Assembly: GCF_004959935.1 (NCBI RefSeq)
Contig: NZ_SMYN01000004.1
Span: forward strand, 62,001-126,000
Direction: 5' to 3'
DNA from: Falsirhodobacter xinxiangensis
GTDB taxonomy: Bacteria > Pseudomonadota > Alphaproteobacteria > Rhodobacterales > Rhodobacteraceae
Length of the DNA stretch: 64,000 nt
The position numbers were made by a program, and so were the translations under genes. A model generated the notes under the pieces. That model saw nothing but the letters and a program-made list of their open reading frames with translations, did not search any database and was not told where the DNA came from. Below, piece by piece: positions 62,014-64,000 of this stretch; positions within the stretch are counted from its first letter, which is position 1; every line of letters starts with the position of its first letter.

Positions 62014-62783
62014 TCCTGCGCACCATTTCCGATCTGCGCGGCGTGGTTGCGGGCTGGCGTCCGGCCACGGTCGGCGTCGTGCCGACGATGGGTGCGCTGC
62101 ACGACGGGCATCTGAGCCTCGTGCGCGCCGCCAAGGCCGAATGCGACCGGGTGATCGTCACGATCTTCGTGAACCCGACGCAGTTCAACAACCCGGACGA
62201 TCTGGCAAAATACCCCCGGACCGAGGAAAGCGACGCCGCCCTCTTGGCCGGCGAAGGGGTGGATGCGATCTTTGCCCCGCGGCCCGAAGAGGTGTATCCG
62301 CAGGGGTTCGCGACCACGGTTTCGGTTTCCGGCGTCAGCGAGCCGCTGGAGGGCGCGCACCGTCCCGGCCATTTCGATGGCGTCGCGACGGTGGTGACCA
62401 AACTGTTCGGAATGACCCGCGCCGACCGCGCCTATTTCGGCGAAAAGGACTGGCAGCAGCTTCAGGTCGTGCGGCGGCTGGTGGCGGACCTGAACCTGCC
62501 CATCGAAATCGTCGGCTGTCCGACGCTGCGCGAGCCGGACGGGCTGGCCATGTCGTCCCGCAATGCCCGCCTGTCGCCCGAGGCGCGGGCCAAGGCCCCG
62601 GCGCTGTATCGCGCGATGCAGGTGGCGCGAACGGGGGATCTGGACCGCGCGCGGGCGGAAATCCTTGCGGCTGGCTTCGAAAGCATCGACTATCTGGAGG
62701 TGGCCGACTTGGGCGGCGTACGGCGCGTTCTGGTCGCGGCGACGCTGGATGGGGTCAGGCTGATCGACAACATGGCGGTGTGA
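62010..62783 (+). CDS. panC: Pantothenate synthetase
   Basis: ATP-dependent condensation of pantoate and beta-alanine, 257 residues, slightly short of the E. coli length. The nucleotidyltransferase HIGH-like motif is [33 protein letters not shown], the pantoate-binding [14 protein letters not shown] and the KMSKS-like GLAMSSRN are present. It is coupled to panB (ATGA) and followed after 3 bases by a small membrane-protein gene. Confidence 0.97.
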   Translation: MILRTISDLRGVVAGWRPATVGVVPTMGALHDGHLSLVRAAKAECDRVIVTIFVNPTQFNNPDDLAKYPRTEESDAALLAGEGVDAIFAPRPEEVYPQGFATTVSVSGVSEPLEGAHRPGHFDGVATVVTKLFGMTRADRAYFGEKDWQQLQVVRRLVADLNLPIEIVGCPTLREPDGLAMSSRNARLSPEARAKAPALYRAMQVARTGDLDRARAEILAAGFESIDYLEVADLGGVRRVLVAATLDGVRLIDNMAV

Positions 62784-62786
62784 CGG

Positions 62787-63029
62787 ATGGTCTTCCTGCG
62801 GTTCCTGATCCTCGGGTTCTTCGGGTTGACGATCCTTTACCTGACGCTGACGATCATCCTGCGCTCGCGCCATCGGCGATTGCTGGAACGGCGCCATGAC
62901 GATCATGTTTCTGTCGAACAGGGCATGGCAGAATACCAGCGCGGTCTGCGCCGCTGGCTGCCCGTGCTGGTCTATGTGGTCCCGAGCGCAGTGTTCGGGG
63001 CGGTCGTATGGTGGATGAACAATGAATAG
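62787..63029 (+). CDS. Small hypothetical membrane protein
   Basis: An 80-residue protein with two hydrophobic segments (FLRFLILGFFGLTILYLTLTIIL and WLPVLVYVVPSAVFGAVVWWM) separated by a basic, charged loop (RSRHRRLLERRHDDHVSVEQGM). I recognise no family. It lies directly after panC and before the DUF1523 gene, probably in one transcript. Confidence 0.75.
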   Translation: MVFLRFLILGFFGLTILYLTLTIILRSRHRRLLERRHDDHVSVEQGMAEYQRGLRRWLPVLVYVVPSAVFGAVVWWMNNE

Positions 63030-63038
63030 GGGATGTCG

Positions 63039-63641
63039 ATGCGATATGTGAAATGGGGCATCCTGACGGTGCTGGGCCTGCTGATCGCGGGCTTCCTGAA
63101 CTATACCCTGCCGCAGCGGGACGTGGTGCGGATCACCAACACCTACAACCGGCTGACGACCATCGGATCGAACTGGATGTTCTATGCATCCTCCGACAGC
63201 GGCACGAATGCGCAGGGCGGGCAGAACCGCGACATCTTCTTCATCGAGGCGGTGCGCCCGAACGGCAAGCCCATCGTCTATCGCAACGAGGATACGGGCT
63301 GGGTCTGGCCGCCCTATTTCAAATATGACAGCTCCAACCTTCAGGCGCAGGCGGCGGATCGCAAATCGACGCAGGCCCAGCCGGAATGGGTGGCGATCAC
63401 CCATTACGGCTGGCGGATGGCCTGGCTGTCCGTCTATCCCAACGCGCTGTCGGTCCGCACCGTCGAAGGGCCGGATGTAAAGCTGTTCCCGTGGCCTGCG
63501 ATCATCACGGTGGGCGCACTTCTGGCGCTGGTCCTGACCGTGTGGCGGTTGGTCGTGATGGTCGGGCGGCGGTTTGCCGACGATGTGGGTGACCGCACCG
63601 ACGGCATCCGTTCGCGCTTCTGGCGGTGGTTCCGCAACTAG
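63039..63641 (+). CDS. DUF1523 family membrane protein
   Basis: A 200-residue protein of the DUF1523 family. It has an N-terminal membrane segment (WGILTVLGLLIAGFLNYTL), a periplasmic part (RDVVRITNTYNRLTTIGSNWMFYASSDSG ... RDIFFIEAVRPNGKPIVYRNEDTGWVWPPYFKYDSSNLQAQA) and a second membrane segment (ITVGALLALVLTVWRLVVMV). Function unknown. Of two in-frame ATGs (63033, 63039) the second has AGGGG at proper spacing. Its TAG stop shares CTAG (63638-63641) with pheT. Confidence 0.8.
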   Translation: MRYVKWGILTVLGLLIAGFLNYTLPQRDVVRITNTYNRLTTIGSNWMFYASSDSGTNAQGGQNRDIFFIEAVRPNGKPIVYRNEDTGWVWPPYFKYDSSNLQAQAADRKSTQAQPEWVAITHYGWRMAWLSVYPNALSVRTVEGPDVKLFPWPAIITVGALLALVLTVWRLVVMVGRRFADDVGDRTDGIRSRFWRWFRN

Positions 63642-64000
63642 GACCGCAGGGCGGCCCCGGTCGCCTTCGCCACCTTTTCCACGATCTTCGCGCTGACCGC
63701 CTCGATGTCCTTGTCGGTCAGCGTCTTTCCTTCGGGCTGAAGGCGCACGGTGATCGCCAGCGACTTCTTGCCCTCGGCCTTCTGCGCCTCGGACGCGAAC
63801 TGGTCGAACACGCGCACGCTTTCGATCAGCGCCTTGTCGGCACCCGCCGCCGCGTTCACCAGCGTCAGCGCCTCGGTCCCGGCATCCACGACGAAGGCGA
63901 AGTCCCGCTCCACCGCTTGCAGGTCCGAGATTTTCAGCGCGGGCCGCGTCGGCGTCTTGACCTTGGGCAGCGGCACATTGGCGATCTGGATGGTGAAGGC
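63638..64000 (-). CDS. pheT: Phenylalanyl-tRNA synthetase beta subunit, C-terminal part (5' end outside window)
   Basis: About 120 C-terminal residues forming the anticodon-binding FDX-ACB domain: PALKISDLQAVERDFAFVVDAGTEALTLVNAA ... VRVFDQFASEAQKAEGKKSLAITVRLQPEGKTLTDKDIEAVSAKIVEKVAKATGAALR. The frame is open to the window edge, where AFTIQIANVPLPK continues the family sequence, so the gene extends beyond 64000. It converges on the DUF1523 gene, sharing a CTAG for both stops. Confidence 0.93.
   Translation of the reverse strand, partial: AFTIQIANVPLPKVKTPTRPALKISDLQAVERDFAFVVDAGTEALTLVNAAAGADKALIESVRVFDQFASEAQKAEGKKSLAITVRLQPEGKTLTDKDIEAVSAKIVEKVAKATGAALRS

Overview
The window is a 64 kb stretch of a GC-rich alphaproteobacterial chromosome, most probably from the Rhodobacteraceae/Paracoccaceae. 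The grounds are the gene order (dnaA-dnaN-recF-gyrB beside rpsT-mutM-ubiE-ubiB), the flagellar layout with flaF and flbT, the serC/serA pair with a leader resembling the alphaproteobacterial serC RNA motif, and CtrA-like promoter boxes carrying GANTC methylation sites. Nearly all of it is coding. I see no tRNA, rRNA, CRISPR array, prophage or insertion sequence.

Layout: 1-5.4 kb holds the C-terminal part of an alpha-2-macroglobulin gene coupled to pbpC (the periplasmic defence/repair pair known from E. coli yfhM-pbpC) and a convergent PPP-family phosphatase. 5.4-8.3 kb holds serA and serC behind a structured leader; serB follows at 19.8 kb, so all three steps of serine synthesis lie within 16 kb. 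8.4-14.1 kb is a tightly coupled four-gene hydroxamate-siderophore uptake operon (TonB receptor, FhuD, FhuB, FhuC). 14.2-18.5 kb is an L-carnitine catabolism cluster (cdhR, cdhC, a fused carnitine dehydrogenase/thioesterase, and an orphan carnitine/choline-binding protein). 18.5-23.6 kb carries an MFS transporter, serB, an NCS1 permease, an acyl-CoA thioesterase and a TSUP permease.

23.6-36.6 kb is the replication/housekeeping block. On the minus strand it runs dnaA, dnaN, recF, a VOC protein, a LysE exporter, gyrB and zapE. A 478-base gene-free gap beside dnaA is a weak oriC candidate. It is followed by rpsT, an enoyl-CoA hydratase and mutM (minus), then ubiE and ubiB (plus).

36.6-60 kb is a large flagellar cluster of about 30 genes in several divergent units: flgD, fliK, flgJ, flgN, fliC, flaF, flbT, a DUF1217 gene, fliI, flgBC-fliEQ-flgFGAH-fliL2, a FliJ-like gene, flhB, fliR, flhA, a lytic transglycosylase, a large exported protein next to motA, a MotE-like gene, fliL, and fliF-fliH-fliN-fliP. 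Genes for hook, hook-filament junction, P-ring, MotB, FliG, FliM and cap are not in the window. 60-64 kb ends with an L,D-transpeptidase, a cupin protein, panB-panC, two membrane proteins and the 3' end of pheT.

The most interesting points are a recurring CtrA-like box with an embedded GANTC site in flagellar promoters (including an identical 12-mer upstream of motA and fliI), four convergent gene pairs whose two stop codons share one CTAG, and an uncharacterised 652-residue exported protein translationally coupled to motA. No clearly new defence or mobile system was seen.
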